Positions 15,354-24,173 of a stretch of 64,000 nucleotides of DNA are shown here, piece after piece. Origin of the DNA: Gallaecimonas pentaromativorans. Its GTDB lineage: Bacteria; Pseudomonadota; Gammaproteobacteria; Enterobacterales; Gallaecimonadaceae. Location of the stretch: the NCBI RefSeq assembly GCF_003751625.1, contig NZ_RJUL01000005.1:124001-188000 (forward strand), read 5' to 3'. The first letter of the stretch is position 1; each line of letters begins with the position of its first letter. A program made the translations under genes and the position numbers. The notes beneath the pieces are model-generated. The model searched no databases and was not told the origin of the DNA. It saw nothing but the letters and a program-made list of their open reading frames with translations.

Positions 15354-15504
15354 CATGTTGAGGGCAAAAGGTAGCGTTGGCGTAATAAATCTTTAGACTG
15401 GATGCGCTATATCATCGTTGGCTTTATCAGTACATTTCGCTAACGTTGAGGAGGTCGATAAGATAAGGAGACAGAGCAGGTCGGTGTTTTCCTTCTAAGT
15501 AACG

Positions 15505-15918
15505 GTGGCATCAATGCAAAACATGGCGGGGATCAGCTGTAAGTCTTGCACTTCAGAGCTCTACACCATTCGCAAGACGGTCAAAGAGGCCTGCCAGGCC
15601 TTCGGTTTGACCCAAGCGCGTAGCAATGAAGTGGTGCTGGCCATCGACGAAGCCTGCGCCAATGTCATCCGTCACACCTGTTCTTTTTCCGACAAATTCC
15701 ATATCGAAGTCTCCGTTAAGGAAGAAAACGGCTACGGCGTTTTCTTGATAAAGGACGACTGCCCCCCCATATCCGAGCAGTGTCTGCGCCCCAAGGATGC
15801 AGAACCGCTTAAACCTGGTGGCTTGGGGCTGCATCTTATCCATCACGTCATGGACAGTGTCGCGTTGCTACCCCACCCCGGCAAAGGCAACTGGCTGGAA
15901 CTCAAGTTAAAACTCTAA
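15505..15918 (+). CDS. RsbW-like anti-sigma/serine kinase (HATPase_c_2)
   Basis: 137 residues forming one GHKL ATPase domain. The N box is DEACANVIRH (about 50-59), and the G box region is KPGGLGLHLIHHVMDS near the end. This is the RsbW/SpoIIAB type of kinase, which phosphorylates a STAS protein. The next gene, 11 bp on, encodes a STAS protein, and the last gene of the cluster is a PP2C phosphatase, so the three parts of a partner-switching circuit are here. The start may be GTG 15505 or ATG 15514; neither has a strong SD. Confidence 0.85.
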   Translation: MASMQNMAGISCKSCTSELYTIRKTVKEACQAFGLTQARSNEVVLAIDEACANVIRHTCSFSDKFHIEVSVKEENGYGVFLIKDDCPPISEQCLRPKDAEPLKPGGLGLHLIHHVMDSVALLPHPGKGNWLELKLKL

Positions 15919-15929
15919 GGCGCAAGCTT

Positions 15930-16253
15930 ATGCAAATTACCCTGTCCGACTTTGGGCGCTTTAAGGTGGTCAAGTTGACCGGTGAAGTGGACCTGCACAA
16001 TTCCCGTGAGGTCAAAAAGGCGTTGTTCGACCAGATAGACAAGCAAGCCCATTTAGCGGTGGATTTTTCTGAGCTCGACTACATCGATAGCTCCGGCATG
16101 GCTACCCTGGTAGAGACCTTTAACCTCTCCAAAACCCGCAAGCTTGAATTCCATATCATTGGTGCCAGTGGCGCGCCGTTGCAGGTGCTGCAACTGACCC
16201 GCCTGGACTCGGTGTTTTCGTTGTTAAGCTCCCTGGACGCGCTACAGGAATAA
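15930..16253 (+). CDS. STAS-domain protein (anti-anti-sigma / MlaB-like)
   Basis: 107 residues, a single STAS domain. DYIDSSGMATLVE at about 50-62 contains the Ser that is phosphorylated in SpoIIAA and RsbV proteins. In E. coli, MlaB is also a STAS protein and binds the MlaF ATPase; here the gene is 7 bp upstream of mlaF. The protein could serve both roles: substrate of the RsbW-like kinase and subunit or switch of the transporter. That dual role is inference. Confidence 0.88.
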   Translation: MQITLSDFGRFKVVKLTGEVDLHNSREVKKALFDQIDKQAHLAVDFSELDYIDSSGMATLVETFNLSKTRKLEFHIIGASGAPLQVLQLTRLDSVFSLLSSLDALQE

Positions 16254-16260
16254 CGCCCTT

Positions 16261-17058
16261 ATGAGTGATTCTGTTATCTCGGTTCGGCAGCTAAACGGCT
16301 TCTATGGCCCGCGCCAAGTGCTGTTTGATGTCAACCTGGAGGTTAAACCCGGGGAGATCATGGTGATCATGGGCGCCTCGGGCTCGGGGAAAAGTACCCT
16401 GCTAAAGCACCTGTTGGCCTTGCAGATGCCCAGCTCCGGCCAGGTATTGATAGACGGCCTGGATGTAGACCGCGCTTCGGCCCGCGACTTAAAAGACCTT
16501 CGCCGCAAGATGGGGGTGGCCTTTCAGGGCGGGGCGCTGTTGAGCTCTCTTACCGTGGGCGAGAACGTGCGCCTGCCGCTGGAGCAAAACACCAAGCTTG
16601 ATAAAAACACCATCGATATCATGATGCGCCTCAAGCTTGAGCTGATGAACCTGGCCGGTTTTGAGAACCTGATGCCCGCCGAGCTTTCCGGCGGCATGCT
16701 CAAAAGGGCAGGGCTGGCCCGGGCCGTTGTCATGGACCCAAAAATCTTGTTCTTCGACGAGCCCTCAGCCGGGCTTGACCCTGTTACCTCGGTGGAGCTT
16801 GACGAGCTTATCCTCAAGCTGCGCGCCGCCATGAACATGACCATGGTCATCGTCACCCACGAGTTGGAAAGCGCCTTTAAAATCGCCGACCGGATCATGG
16901 TGCTGTTTGACGGCAAAGTGGCGCAAATCGGCACGGTAGACGAGATAAAACAGTCGCCGGATATCCGTATTCAAAACCTGATTAACCGCCGCCCGCGCCA
17001 TGAGCCGGTGGACGCCGACGCATACCTGCAACGGCTGCTGACCGGGGAGAAACGCTGA
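16261..17058 (+). CDS. mlaF: MlaF-like ABC transporter ATPase
   Basis: 265 residues (E. coli MlaF has 269). Walker A is GASGSGKST at about 38-46, the signature LSGGMLKRAGLARA at about 141-154, Walker B ILFFDEPSAGLDP, and the switch His is in VIVTHE. It drives phospholipid transport between outer and inner membranes with MlaE and MlaD. Its stop overlaps the mlaE start region (TGATG). The C-terminal tail fits the Mla type, where it contacts the STAS subunit. Confidence 0.93.
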   Translation: MSDSVISVRQLNGFYGPRQVLFDVNLEVKPGEIMVIMGASGSGKSTLLKHLLALQMPSSGQVLIDGLDVDRASARDLKDLRRKMGVAFQGGALLSSLTVGENVRLPLEQNTKLDKNTIDIMMRLKLELMNLAGFENLMPAELSGGMLKRAGLARAVVMDPKILFFDEPSAGLDPVTSVELDELILKLRAAMNMTMVIVTHELESAFKIADRIMVLFDGKVAQIGTVDEIKQSPDIRIQNLINRRPRHEPVDADAYLQRLLTGEKR

Positions 17059-17852
17059 TGTTGATGGTGATTAGAGGCATTAACGCGGTAGGGGCCCGCA
17101 TCCGCAGCATTGTCGGCGGGGTCGGGCTTGGCATGGTGTTTTTAGTTAAAACCCTGGCCAGCCTGTTCAGCGCCGTGCCGCCGTTTCAGGAGATAGTGAA
17201 GCAAATCCTGTTTGTGGGGGTGCGCTCACTGCCGGTGCTGCTGGTGTCGTCGCTTTTTACCGGCATGGTGGTGGCGCTGCAGTTCTACGACACCCTGGTG
17301 CGCTTTGGCTCGGTAGACCTTTTAGGCTCGGCGGTGGCCCTTAGCCTTATCCGCGAGCTGGGGCCGGTGATGACGGCGCTGATGGTCATCGCCCGGGTTA
17401 GCTCGGCTACCTGCGCCGAGATTGGCATTATGCGTAACGAGCAGCAGTTTGACGCCCTCGACTGCATGGCTATCGACAGCTACCGCTACGTGATGCTGCC
17501 AAGGCTGCTGGCCTCCATTGTGGCGGTGCCCATCCTGACGGCGGTGTTCGACATGGTGGGGATAGCGGGCGGTTATCTGGTTGGCGTTATCATCCACGGC
17601 GAAAGCGAAGGGGCCTATATCCAGGGCATTTTCGACACCGTTAACCTGCATGACGTGATGATGGGGCAGGTCAAATCCCTGGTGTTCGGCCTGGTGGTGA
17701 TGTGGGTGCCTTTGGTGTACGGCTACTACCTGCACCTTGACCGGGAACAGGCCGGCGCCGCCGGTGTCAGCCGGGCCACCACCCATGCCGTGGTGCTCAG
17801 TGCCATTTTGATGCTGATCAGCGACTACGTGATCAGCTCCTTGCTGCTCTAG
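17058..17852 (+). CDS. mlaE: MlaE-like permease
   Basis: 264 residues with about five hydrophobic segments. The family motifs RELGPVMTALMVIARVSSATCAEIG and QFDALDCMAIDSYRYVMLPRLLA are clear. Forms the inner-membrane channel of the Mla complex. It overlaps mlaF by one base and is followed 32 bp later by mlaD. Confidence 0.93.
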   Translation: MLMVIRGINAVGARIRSIVGGVGLGMVFLVKTLASLFSAVPPFQEIVKQILFVGVRSLPVLLVSSLFTGMVVALQFYDTLVRFGSVDLLGSAVALSLIRELGPVMTALMVIARVSSATCAEIGIMRNEQQFDALDCMAIDSYRYVMLPRLLASIVAVPILTAVFDMVGIAGGYLVGVIIHGESEGAYIQGIFDTVNLHDVMMGQVKSLVFGLVVMWVPLVYGYYLHLDREQAGAAGVSRATTHAVVLSAILMLISDYVISSLLL

Positions 17853-17884
17853 CTTAGTAATCAACAAGTTAATTGGAAGACGAC

Positions 17885-18343
17885 ATGAAGAATATCGGTG
17901 TGAACTTTATCGTGGGGCTGTTTGTGGTCGCTGGTGCCGCCCTGCTGCTGTATATGTCGATCAACATTGGCGGAGCAGCGGTATCCAACGCAGGCCACTA
18001 TGATCTGGTGGCCCGCTTTCAAAGCTCCTCCGGTTTGAAGGAAGGCGCCTTCGTGGAAGCGGCTGGAGTCAGGGTTGGGGTTGTGAAACGGATTGTTTTT
18101 GACCCCAAAAAGTTTGAATCCGTGGTTACCCTGTCGCTGGAAGATGAAGTGGAAGTGCCGGAAGATTCGGTTGCCTCCATCCGTACAGCCGGTATCATCG
18201 GCGACCGTTTTGTCAAAATCGCCCCCGGCGGCTCCGATGTGAACCTCACCAACGGTGAGGAAATCGTCGAAACCGAACCCTCCATCAGCCTTGAAGAGCT
18301 GATCAGCAAATACATGTTCAGCAGCAACGAGAAAAAATCATGA
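17885..18343 (+). CDS. mlaD: MlaD-like MCE-domain protein
   Basis: 152 residues. An N-terminal membrane anchor (about 5-25) is followed by one MCE domain: AGHYDLVARFQSSSGLKEGA, GVRVGVVKRI and SIRTAGIIGDRFVKI. MlaD hexamers form the periplasmic lipid pore. ATG 17885 is chosen because GGAAGA lies just before it. The stop overlaps the mlaC start (ATGA at 18340-18343). Confidence 0.92.
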   Translation: MKNIGVNFIVGLFVVAGAALLLYMSINIGGAAVSNAGHYDLVARFQSSSGLKEGAFVEAAGVRVGVVKRIVFDPKKFESVVTLSLEDEVEVPEDSVASIRTAGIIGDRFVKIAPGGSDVNLTNGEEIVETEPSISLEELISKYMFSSNEKKS

Positions 18344-18936
18344 AGAAGCTTATCGCGTTCTTGTTTTTCGTCAGTTTCAGCTGGCTGGCCAGCGCCGCCG
18401 AAACCCCCACCGATGTGGCTAAAGAGGCGGTGGGCGACATTCTGAAAATTGCCCAGAACAAAGACCAGCCCGAAGCTCAGCGCAAAGAAGCCTTGCAGAG
18501 TGTGATAGGCCAATACGTAGACCTGCAGGCCTGCTCCCAGCGAGTGTTGGCCCTGTACTGGCGCCAGGCCAGCGACGAGCAAAAAAGGGCATTTATGAAG
18601 GTGTTCGAGCAGGTGCTCACCAACACCTATTTCACGCTGCTGCAGAACTACACCAATGAAGCGGTAACCTTCAAAAGTGAAGACATCCAGCGCAAACGTT
18701 ACGCCACCGTCGAGTCCATCGTGCTCTCCCAAGGCAAAGAGATCCCGGTGAACTACCTGCTGCTGCAGCGTAACGGCCAATGGAAAATTTATGACTTCAT
18801 GGCTGAAGGCGTATCAGTGGTACGCTCCTTTAGCAGCGACTACCAAGGTATTCTGCGCACCAAGGGTATTGATGGTTTGATTGATACCCTCAAAGCCAAA
18901 CTTGCCGAAGGCAGCAAAGCCGAAGGCGCTAAATAA
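18340..18936 (+). CDS. mlaC: MlaC-like periplasmic phospholipid carrier
   Basis: 198 residues with a signal peptide (MKKLIAFLFFVSFSWLASAA). The mature Tol-Tol-Ttg2 domain has YWRQASDEQKRAFMKVFEQVL, LQNYTNEAV and IPVNYLLLQRNGQWKIYDF, all family marks. It carries phospholipid between MlaA at the outer membrane and MlaFEDB. Coupled to mlaD by a 4-bp overlap. Confidence 0.92.
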   Translation: MKKLIAFLFFVSFSWLASAAETPTDVAKEAVGDILKIAQNKDQPEAQRKEALQSVIGQYVDLQACSQRVLALYWRQASDEQKRAFMKVFEQVLTNTYFTLLQNYTNEAVTFKSEDIQRKRYATVESIVLSQGKEIPVNYLLLQRNGQWKIYDFMAEGVSVVRSFSSDYQGILRTKGIDGLIDTLKAKLAEGSKAEGAK

Positions 18937-18944
18937 GAACACCG

Positions 18945-20129
18945 ATGGCCAATCTGTCCTGCCTTACCCAGTCCGGCTCCGGGGAGCACCCCTGGAGCCG
19001 TGTTGTCAGTGCCGCCGGTAGCGGCGTTAGCGCATTGCTGCTTGAAAACTCCATTGAGGGGCCATGCTGGCACCCCTTAGCTGCCGACGGCAGCCTGATG
19101 AGCGCCAACGCCACCCGGCTCAGCCGCGATACCTTGATTGAACTTGCCGCCCTTGAGCAGCCCACCGCCTTTGCCGCAGGCATTAGCCCGTTAAGTGAAG
19201 TGCTGACTTGGGTCGTGCCTCTGCCGGAGCAGCCCCATCACCGCTGGCTTTTGTTGCTCGACCCGGCCGGTAAGCTCTCTCAAAGCGAGATTGAACAAAT
19301 CTTTTTGTATCTTGGCTGGGCGCTGACCCGCCAGGCTCTGCAAGAGGCCCGTAAAGAACTGGCCGAGCACCGCCAGCTCAGCGAGCATGCACGAGAAGAG
19401 ATGAGCCGCCTGCAGCAGCTGATGCTGCCGGACCCCAGCCTTAAAATTCCCGGTACCGAGATTGCCTTTGTGTACCGGGCGCTGCGAGGTGCAGGGGGGG
19501 ATTATCTCGATATCGTCAACCTCGAATCTGACCAGAGCATGACCGACCATCCCCATCAGATGGGGGTGATCATCGCCGATGCCACCGGCCATGGCCCCAG
19601 CGCCGCGGTAGAGTCGGCCATGGTGGACGCCATCCTTCGCACCTACAAACCCACCGAGGCCGAGACGGCGCCGTCAGAAGTGCTCAATTACATCAACCGG
19701 CACTTTTTTACCCGCAAGGAGCGAGGCTCGCTGCTGACCGCCAACCTTATCCGTTATCGCCCGGAAAAAAAGGCCATTTTCTACGCCAATGCCGGCCATC
19801 CCCACGCCTATCTGCGCCGGGGCGACCGTTTGATCACCCTCGACCAGGGCGGCATTCCCATTGGCGTGCTGCGCGATTACGAGTGGCAGTCCCATGCCCA
19901 CGGCATCGAGCCTGGCGACATCCTCTTTATCTACACCGACGTGGTGATTGAAACCAAAAACCCCCAGCAGGAGTTTTTCGGTTTCGAGCGCCTGGAAAAG
20001 GCCCTGCTGGAAAGCCACCCCCACCCCCGGCAGCTTATTGCCCACGTGGAAAACCAGTTGCAGCTGTTCTGCCAGTGCGGGCAGTTCCAGGACGACATGA
20101 CCATGTGCGCCATCCAGTTCACCGAGTAG
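18945..20129 (+). CDS. RsbU/SpoIIE-type PP2C phosphatase
   Basis: 394 residues. The first ~140 residues are a weakly conserved sensor part, then a short coiled coil (KELAEHRQLSEHAREEMSRL). The C-terminal PP2C domain (about 165-392) has GAGGDYLDI and VIIADATGHGPSAAV with the metal-binding Asp residues, and QDDMTMCAIQF at the end. Such enzymes dephosphorylate STAS proteins. It starts 9 bp after mlaC and ends the cluster; a hairpin (20142-20171) follows. Its signal would decide the phosphorylation state of the STAS protein at 15930. Confidence 0.88.
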   Translation: MANLSCLTQSGSGEHPWSRVVSAAGSGVSALLLENSIEGPCWHPLAADGSLMSANATRLSRDTLIELAALEQPTAFAAGISPLSEVLTWVVPLPEQPHHRWLLLLDPAGKLSQSEIEQIFLYLGWALTRQALQEARKELAEHRQLSEHAREEMSRLQQLMLPDPSLKIPGTEIAFVYRALRGAGGDYLDIVNLESDQSMTDHPHQMGVIIADATGHGPSAAVESAMVDAILRTYKPTEAETAPSEVLNYINRHFFTRKERGSLLTANLIRYRPEKKAIFYANAGHPHAYLRRGDRLITLDQGGIPIGVLRDYEWQSHAHGIEPGDILFIYTDVVIETKNPQQEFFGFERLEKALLESHPHPRQLIAHVENQLQLFCQCGQFQDDMTMCAIQFTE

Positions 20130-20141
20130 GCCTACCCAAAG

Positions 20142-20176
20142 GCGACGGATCATCTTTGGATCCCGTCGCCTGAACG
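20142..20176 (+). terminator. Hairpin after the phosphatase gene
   Basis: GGCGACGGATC / GATCCCGTCGCC with a short loop; the following sequence has only a weak T run. Confidence 0.55.
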
Positions 20177-20187
20177 TTTTGTTAATT

Positions 20188-20206
20188 GATAATGGTTATC
20201 ATAACC
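20188..20206. promoter_or_regulatory. Fur box before the TonB receptor
   Basis: GATAATGGTTATCATAACC agrees with the 19-bp Fur consensus at 15 positions. It lies 37 bp upstream of a siderophore-receptor ATG, which is where an iron-responsive operator would be. Confidence 0.75.
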
Positions 20207-20242
20207 GTTAGCCTTCCCTGCAATTAAACAGGGAGAGCCGTT

Positions 20243-22399
20243 ATGAACCCATCGCCCACCTTCAAGATGTTGCCGCTGGCCGCCGTGATTGCCGGCCTAC
20301 TAAGCCCCCAGGCTATCGCCGAGCAAGAAGCGGATAAAAATGCCGATGTCGAGAAAATCACCGTTACCGGCAATTACACCGTCAGCGAAGTAATAGACAC
20401 CGCCACCGGCCTCGGGCTGACCCTTCGCGAGACCCCGCAGTCGGTAACGGTGATCACCAAAGACCGCATCCGCGATCAGAACCTCAATACCGTACTGGAT
20501 ACCGTGCTTAACGCTACCGGCCTCTCGGCCCAGCAGTACGACAACGTGCGTAACAGCTTCCAGGCCCGGGGTTTTGAGATAACCAACTACCAGATTGACG
20601 GCGTGCCGCTGTCGTGGAGCCTGGCAGGGGATGCCGGGGAAACCATGGCTGACGTGTCGCTTTACGAGCGGGTGGAGTTTGTGCGCGGCGCCACCGGTTT
20701 GCTGACCGGCGCCGGTGACCCGTCAGCCTCCATCAACCTGGTGCGAAAGCATGCCGACAGCACCAATCTTACCGGCTATCTGGACGTAGCAGTCGGGCGC
20801 TGGGACACCAAGCGGGTGACTGCCGATGTAGCCAACAAGCTCAATGCCAGTGGCTCGGTGCGGGGCCGGTTGGTGGCCAAGGTGGTGGACGGCGATTCCT
20901 ACTGGGACAACTATCAAGACCGCAAGCAGGTGCTTTACGGCGTGGTGGATACCGACCTTAGCGCCGACACCCTGCTGCGCCTTGGCGCCAGCTATCAGCA
21001 CAGCGACCCTAAAGGCGCCACCTGGGGCGCGCTGCCGGCCTTTTTTGCCGACGGCACACCAACCCATTGGAGCCGCTCCAAAACCACCGCTACCGGCTGG
21101 AACCGCTGGGAAACCACCAACAAGAACTACTTTGCCAACCTCAACCACAGCTTTGGCAACGGCTGGCAATTGGTGGCCAACTACAACCGCATGGAATACA
21201 CCAGCAAAACCAAGCTGTTGTATGTCTCCGGCCTGTTGGACCAAAACACCGGCACCGGCCTCGGTGCCCAGCGTTATCGCAGTGAAGGGGAAAGTAACCA
21301 AGACAGCTTCGACCTGCAGTTCAAAGGGGATTACAGCCTGTTCTCGCGCCAGCATGAGTTTGTGTTGGGCGGCCTCTACAGCAGCCAGGATGCCACTGCC
21401 GATACCTTCGACCCCATAGGCGGCGACATGAGCGGCGGCTACGACAGCGTGCCGGTGCCTAACTTCTACGAGTGGGGCAGCCTTGCCGAGCCGCAATGGC
21501 AGAGCCAGGGCGTGCGGGCCCAAGATCTTCAAACCCGTCAAAAAGGGCTGTTTGCCGCCACCCGGCTGTCGGTCACCGACAGCTTCAAGCTCATTGCCGG
21601 TGGCCGGGTGTCCAGTTGGAAGCGAAGCGGTATCAGCTACGGTACCGTTACCGATTTTGGCGATGATGGCGAGTTCATTCCTTATGCTGGCGCGCTGTAC
21701 GATCTGACCAAGCAGCACCGCCTTTATGCCAGCTATACAGAGATCTTCAATCCCCAGAATTACAAGGACGCCAGCGGCCAATACCTAGACCCCGTTACCG
21801 GTAAAAGCTATGAGCTGGGCCTGAAAAGCACCTTCTTGAATGACCGCCTGCACACCTCGCTGGCGCTCTTTAAGACCGATCAGGACAACCTCGCCACCCT
21901 CGACCCCACCTTTGAAGGCAACGCCCAGCAAAGCAGTGCTTACTACGGCGCCAAGGGCACCGAAAGCAAGGGCTTTGAAGTGGAAGTGGTGGGCCAGCCG
22001 GTAGAGGGTTGGAACCTTTCGGCCGGTTACTCGCAGTTTCATGCCGAAGACGCCAGCGGCGCCAGGGTGGCCACCACCAGCCCCCGCAAGCAGCTCAAAC
22101 TCTTTACCACCTACCGCTTTGTCGACGCGCTACCGGCGCTGACGGTTGGCGGCGGGGTGAACTGGCAAAGCGAGAGTTACTCCCAGGGCACCGACCTTCG
22201 CCTGGAGCAGGGCGCCTATGCGCTGGTCAACCTGATGGCCCGCTATGAGCTGGCCGATAACCTCAGTTTGCAGCTCAATGTCGATAACCTGTTTGACAAG
22301 ACCTACTACAACTACATGACCGCCAGCACCCCGGCCTACAGCTTCTACCGCTACGGCAAGCCACGGGATGTTACCCTGGGGGTGAGTTATCACTTCTAA
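20243..22399 (+). CDS. TonB-dependent ferric siderophore receptor
   Basis: 718 residues. A signal peptide (cut near 27, AIAEQ) is followed by a plug domain (ETPQSVTVITKDRIRDQN, FQARGFEITNYQIDGVPL, ERVEFVRGATGLLTG..PSASINLVRK) and a 22-strand barrel ending in YHF. The plug text is that of the FpvA/FhuE/FoxA hydroxamate-type group, but there is no N-terminal signalling domain, so it does not drive its own ECF sigma factor. Outer membrane, energised by TonB-ExbBD. Iron control through the Fur box is likely. Confidence 0.92.
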   Translation: MNPSPTFKMLPLAAVIAGLLSPQAIAEQEADKNADVEKITVTGNYTVSEVIDTATGLGLTLRETPQSVTVITKDRIRDQNLNTVLDTVLNATGLSAQQYDNVRNSFQARGFEITNYQIDGVPLSWSLAGDAGETMADVSLYERVEFVRGATGLLTGAGDPSASINLVRKHADSTNLTGYLDVAVGRWDTKRVTADVANKLNASGSVRGRLVAKVVDGDSYWDNYQDRKQVLYGVVDTDLSADTLLRLGASYQHSDPKGATWGALPAFFADGTPTHWSRSKTTATGWNRWETTNKNYFANLNHSFGNGWQLVANYNRMEYTSKTKLLYVSGLLDQNTGTGLGAQRYRSEGESNQDSFDLQFKGDYSLFSRQHEFVLGGLYSSQDATADTFDPIGGDMSGGYDSVPVPNFYEWGSLAEPQWQSQGVRAQDLQTRQKGLFAATRLSVTDSFKLIAGGRVSSWKRSGISYGTVTDFGDDGEFIPYAGALYDLTKQHRLYASYTEIFNPQNYKDASGQYLDPVTGKSYELGLKSTFLNDRLHTSLALFKTDQDNLATLDPTFEGNAQQSSAYYGAKGTESKGFEVEVVGQPVEGWNLSAGYSQFHAEDASGARVATTSPRKQLKLFTTYRFVDALPALTVGGGVNWQSESYSQGTDLRLEQGAYALVNLMARYELADNLSLQLNVDNLFDKTYYNYMTASTPAYSFYRYGKPRDVTLGVSYHF

Positions 22400-22401
22400 A
22401 G

Positions 22402-22430
22402 AAAACGCCAGCCCTCGGGCTGGCGTTTTG
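22402..22430. terminator. Bidirectional terminator
   Basis: AAAACGCCAGCC, loop CTCG, GGCTGGCGTTTT between the receptor (+) and LysR (-) genes. Confidence 0.9.
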
Positions 22431-22431
22431 G

Positions 22432-23322
22432 TCACTGGGCCTGGCTAAAGCGCTCGGCCAGCCAATCGACAAACACCCTCACCCTGGGCGAGAGCTGGCG
22501 GTTTTGCGGGTACAGCGCCGACACCGGCATGGCCGGTGGGGCAAAGGCGGCCAGCACTTCTACCAACGCGCCTTGTTGAAGCTCACGCTCGATGCGATAG
22601 CGCGGCACTTGAATAAGCCCCAGGCCGCCCAAGGCGGCGCCGGTGTACATGTCGGCGCCGTTTACCGACACCACCGCGTCCAAATTGATGTTGTTAAGCT
22701 CGCCATCGACGGTGAAATCGAGGCTGGCGTCCACGCCGGTGGTGCTGGCGATATAGGCCACCGCCTGGTGCCCGGCCAAGTCTTCAAGGCCCCTCGGCGT
22801 GCCAAAACGGGCCAGGTAACCTGGGCTTGCTACCGTAACCTGGCGCATCTGGGCCAGGGGCTTGGCCACCAGGGAGGAATCTCGCAAGGGGCCGGCGCGC
22901 AGCACGCAGTCTATGCCTTCGCGCACCAGGTCCACCAGGCGGTCATCTTCGCCCAGCTGCAAGGTGATATCGGGATAACGGGCCACAAAGTCACCAAGGG
23001 CCGGCAGCACGAAAAACTTGGCCAGGGTGCCTTGCAGGTTGACCCGCAGCAGCCCCTTGGGCGGGGCGCCGCGAAAGGCGGTGTCGGCTTCTTCGAGGTC
23101 GGCTAGGATGCGCATGGCCCGCCGGTAATAGCCTTTGCCTTCTTGGGTGAGCCGCACCTGTCGGGTGGTGCGCTCCAAAAGCCGTACTCCCAGCCGCCCC
23201 TCAAGGCGCTTGATGAGGTTGGACACCGTCGCCCTTGGGATAAGCAAATCCTCGCTGGCCTTGGAGAAGCTGCCGCTTTGGGCGATGCGCACAAACACCT
23301 GCATTTCCTGGAATCGATCCAT
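22432..23322 (-). CDS. LysR-family regulator (CrgA/YhjC type)
   Basis: 296 residues. HTH at 1-62 (MQVFVRIAQSGSFSKAS, IPRATVSNLIKRLEGRLGVRLLERTTRQVRLT), then the effector domain with GIDCVLRAGPLRDSSLVAKPL, typical of the CrgA-like group. Divergent from the SDR gene at 23434; the 111-bp gap is AT-rich and must hold both promoters. Likely activates the SDR gene in response to a small compound. Confidence 0.92.
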   Translation of the reverse strand: MDRFQEMQVFVRIAQSGSFSKASEDLLIPRATVSNLIKRLEGRLGVRLLERTTRQVRLTQEGKGYYRRAMRILADLEEADTAFRGAPPKGLLRVNLQGTLAKFFVLPALGDFVARYPDITLQLGEDDRLVDLVREGIDCVLRAGPLRDSSLVAKPLAQMRQVTVASPGYLARFGTPRGLEDLAGHQAVAYIASTTGVDASLDFTVDGELNNINLDAVVSVNGADMYTGAALGGLGLIQVPRYRIERELQQGALVEVLAAFAPPAMPVSALYPQNRQLSPRVRVFVDWLAERFSQAQ

Positions 23323-23433
23323 GGCGCCTAATCGTTAAAGTAAATGGAATTATGATGGCAAATATAGGGTAATTATCTTCGCAGGTGAAAGGCATAACCT
23401 CTTTCTCGTCAAACAACACGAGAGGAAAAGGTT

Positions 23434-24171
23434 ATGTCTACTCAACAAAAAGTCGCGCTGGTTACCGGCAGCTCCCGTGGCATTGGTGCCAGTATCGCCA
23501 CTCGCCTGGCCAAAGACGGCTTTGCCGTTGCCATCAACTACGCCAGCGGCGCTGACGCTGCCAAGGCGCTGGTGGCAAGCCTTGAAGCTCAGGGCCACAA
23601 GGCGTTTGCCGTGCAGGCCAACGTGGCCGACGCCGGTGAGGTCAGTGCCATGTTCAGCGCTGTTGAGCAGCACCTTGGCAAGGTGGATGTGCTGGTCAAC
23701 AACGCCGGTATCTTGAAGGTCCAGCCCCTGGCCCAGGTGTCTGACGCCCTCTACCAGCAGTACTTCGCCATCAATACCCAGGGGGTGTTCAACACCCTGC
23801 GCGAGGCGCAAACGCGCCTTAACGACGGCGGGCGCATCATCAACCTCTCCAGCACCACCTTGGCGCTGAAAATGCCCGGTTACGCCATCTATAACGGCAC
23901 CAAAGCTGCGGTGGAAGCCTTCACCCAGGTGTTTGCCAAAGAGCTGCGTGGCCGCGCCATCACCGTCAATGCAGTGGCGCCTGGCCCGGTGGCAACCGAG
24001 CTGTTCCTCGAAGGGAAAAGCGATGAGCTGATTGACCAGTTTGCCAAGATGCCGCCGCTCGAACGCCTGGGCCAGCCCGAGGATATCGCCGCCGTGGTGG
24101 CCTTTTTGGCCGGCCCCGATGGCGGCTGGGTGAATGGCCAGGTGCTGCGCGCCAACGGCGGCGTGGCCTGA
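23434..24171 (+). CDS. SDR-family oxidoreductase
   Basis: 245 residues, a classical short-chain dehydrogenase. TGSSRGIGASIATRL is the nucleotide-binding motif, NNAG sits at about 90, and the catalytic Ser and YNGTK (YxxxK) lie at about 140-158. RxxAI..NAVAPGPV and the C-terminal G-GWVNGQVLRANGG are standard. Preference for NADP is suggested by the basic residue after the first G motif. Substrate unknown. Preceded by a good SD (GAGAGGAAAAGG) and under the divergent LysR regulator. Confidence 0.92.
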   Translation: MSTQQKVALVTGSSRGIGASIATRLAKDGFAVAINYASGADAAKALVASLEAQGHKAFAVQANVADAGEVSAMFSAVEQHLGKVDVLVNNAGILKVQPLAQVSDALYQQYFAINTQGVFNTLREAQTRLNDGGRIINLSSTTLALKMPGYAIYNGTKAAVEAFTQVFAKELRGRAITVNAVAPGPVATELFLEGKSDELIDQFAKMPPLERLGQPEDIAAVVAFLAGPDGGWVNGQVLRANGGVA

Positions 24172-24173
24172 GC

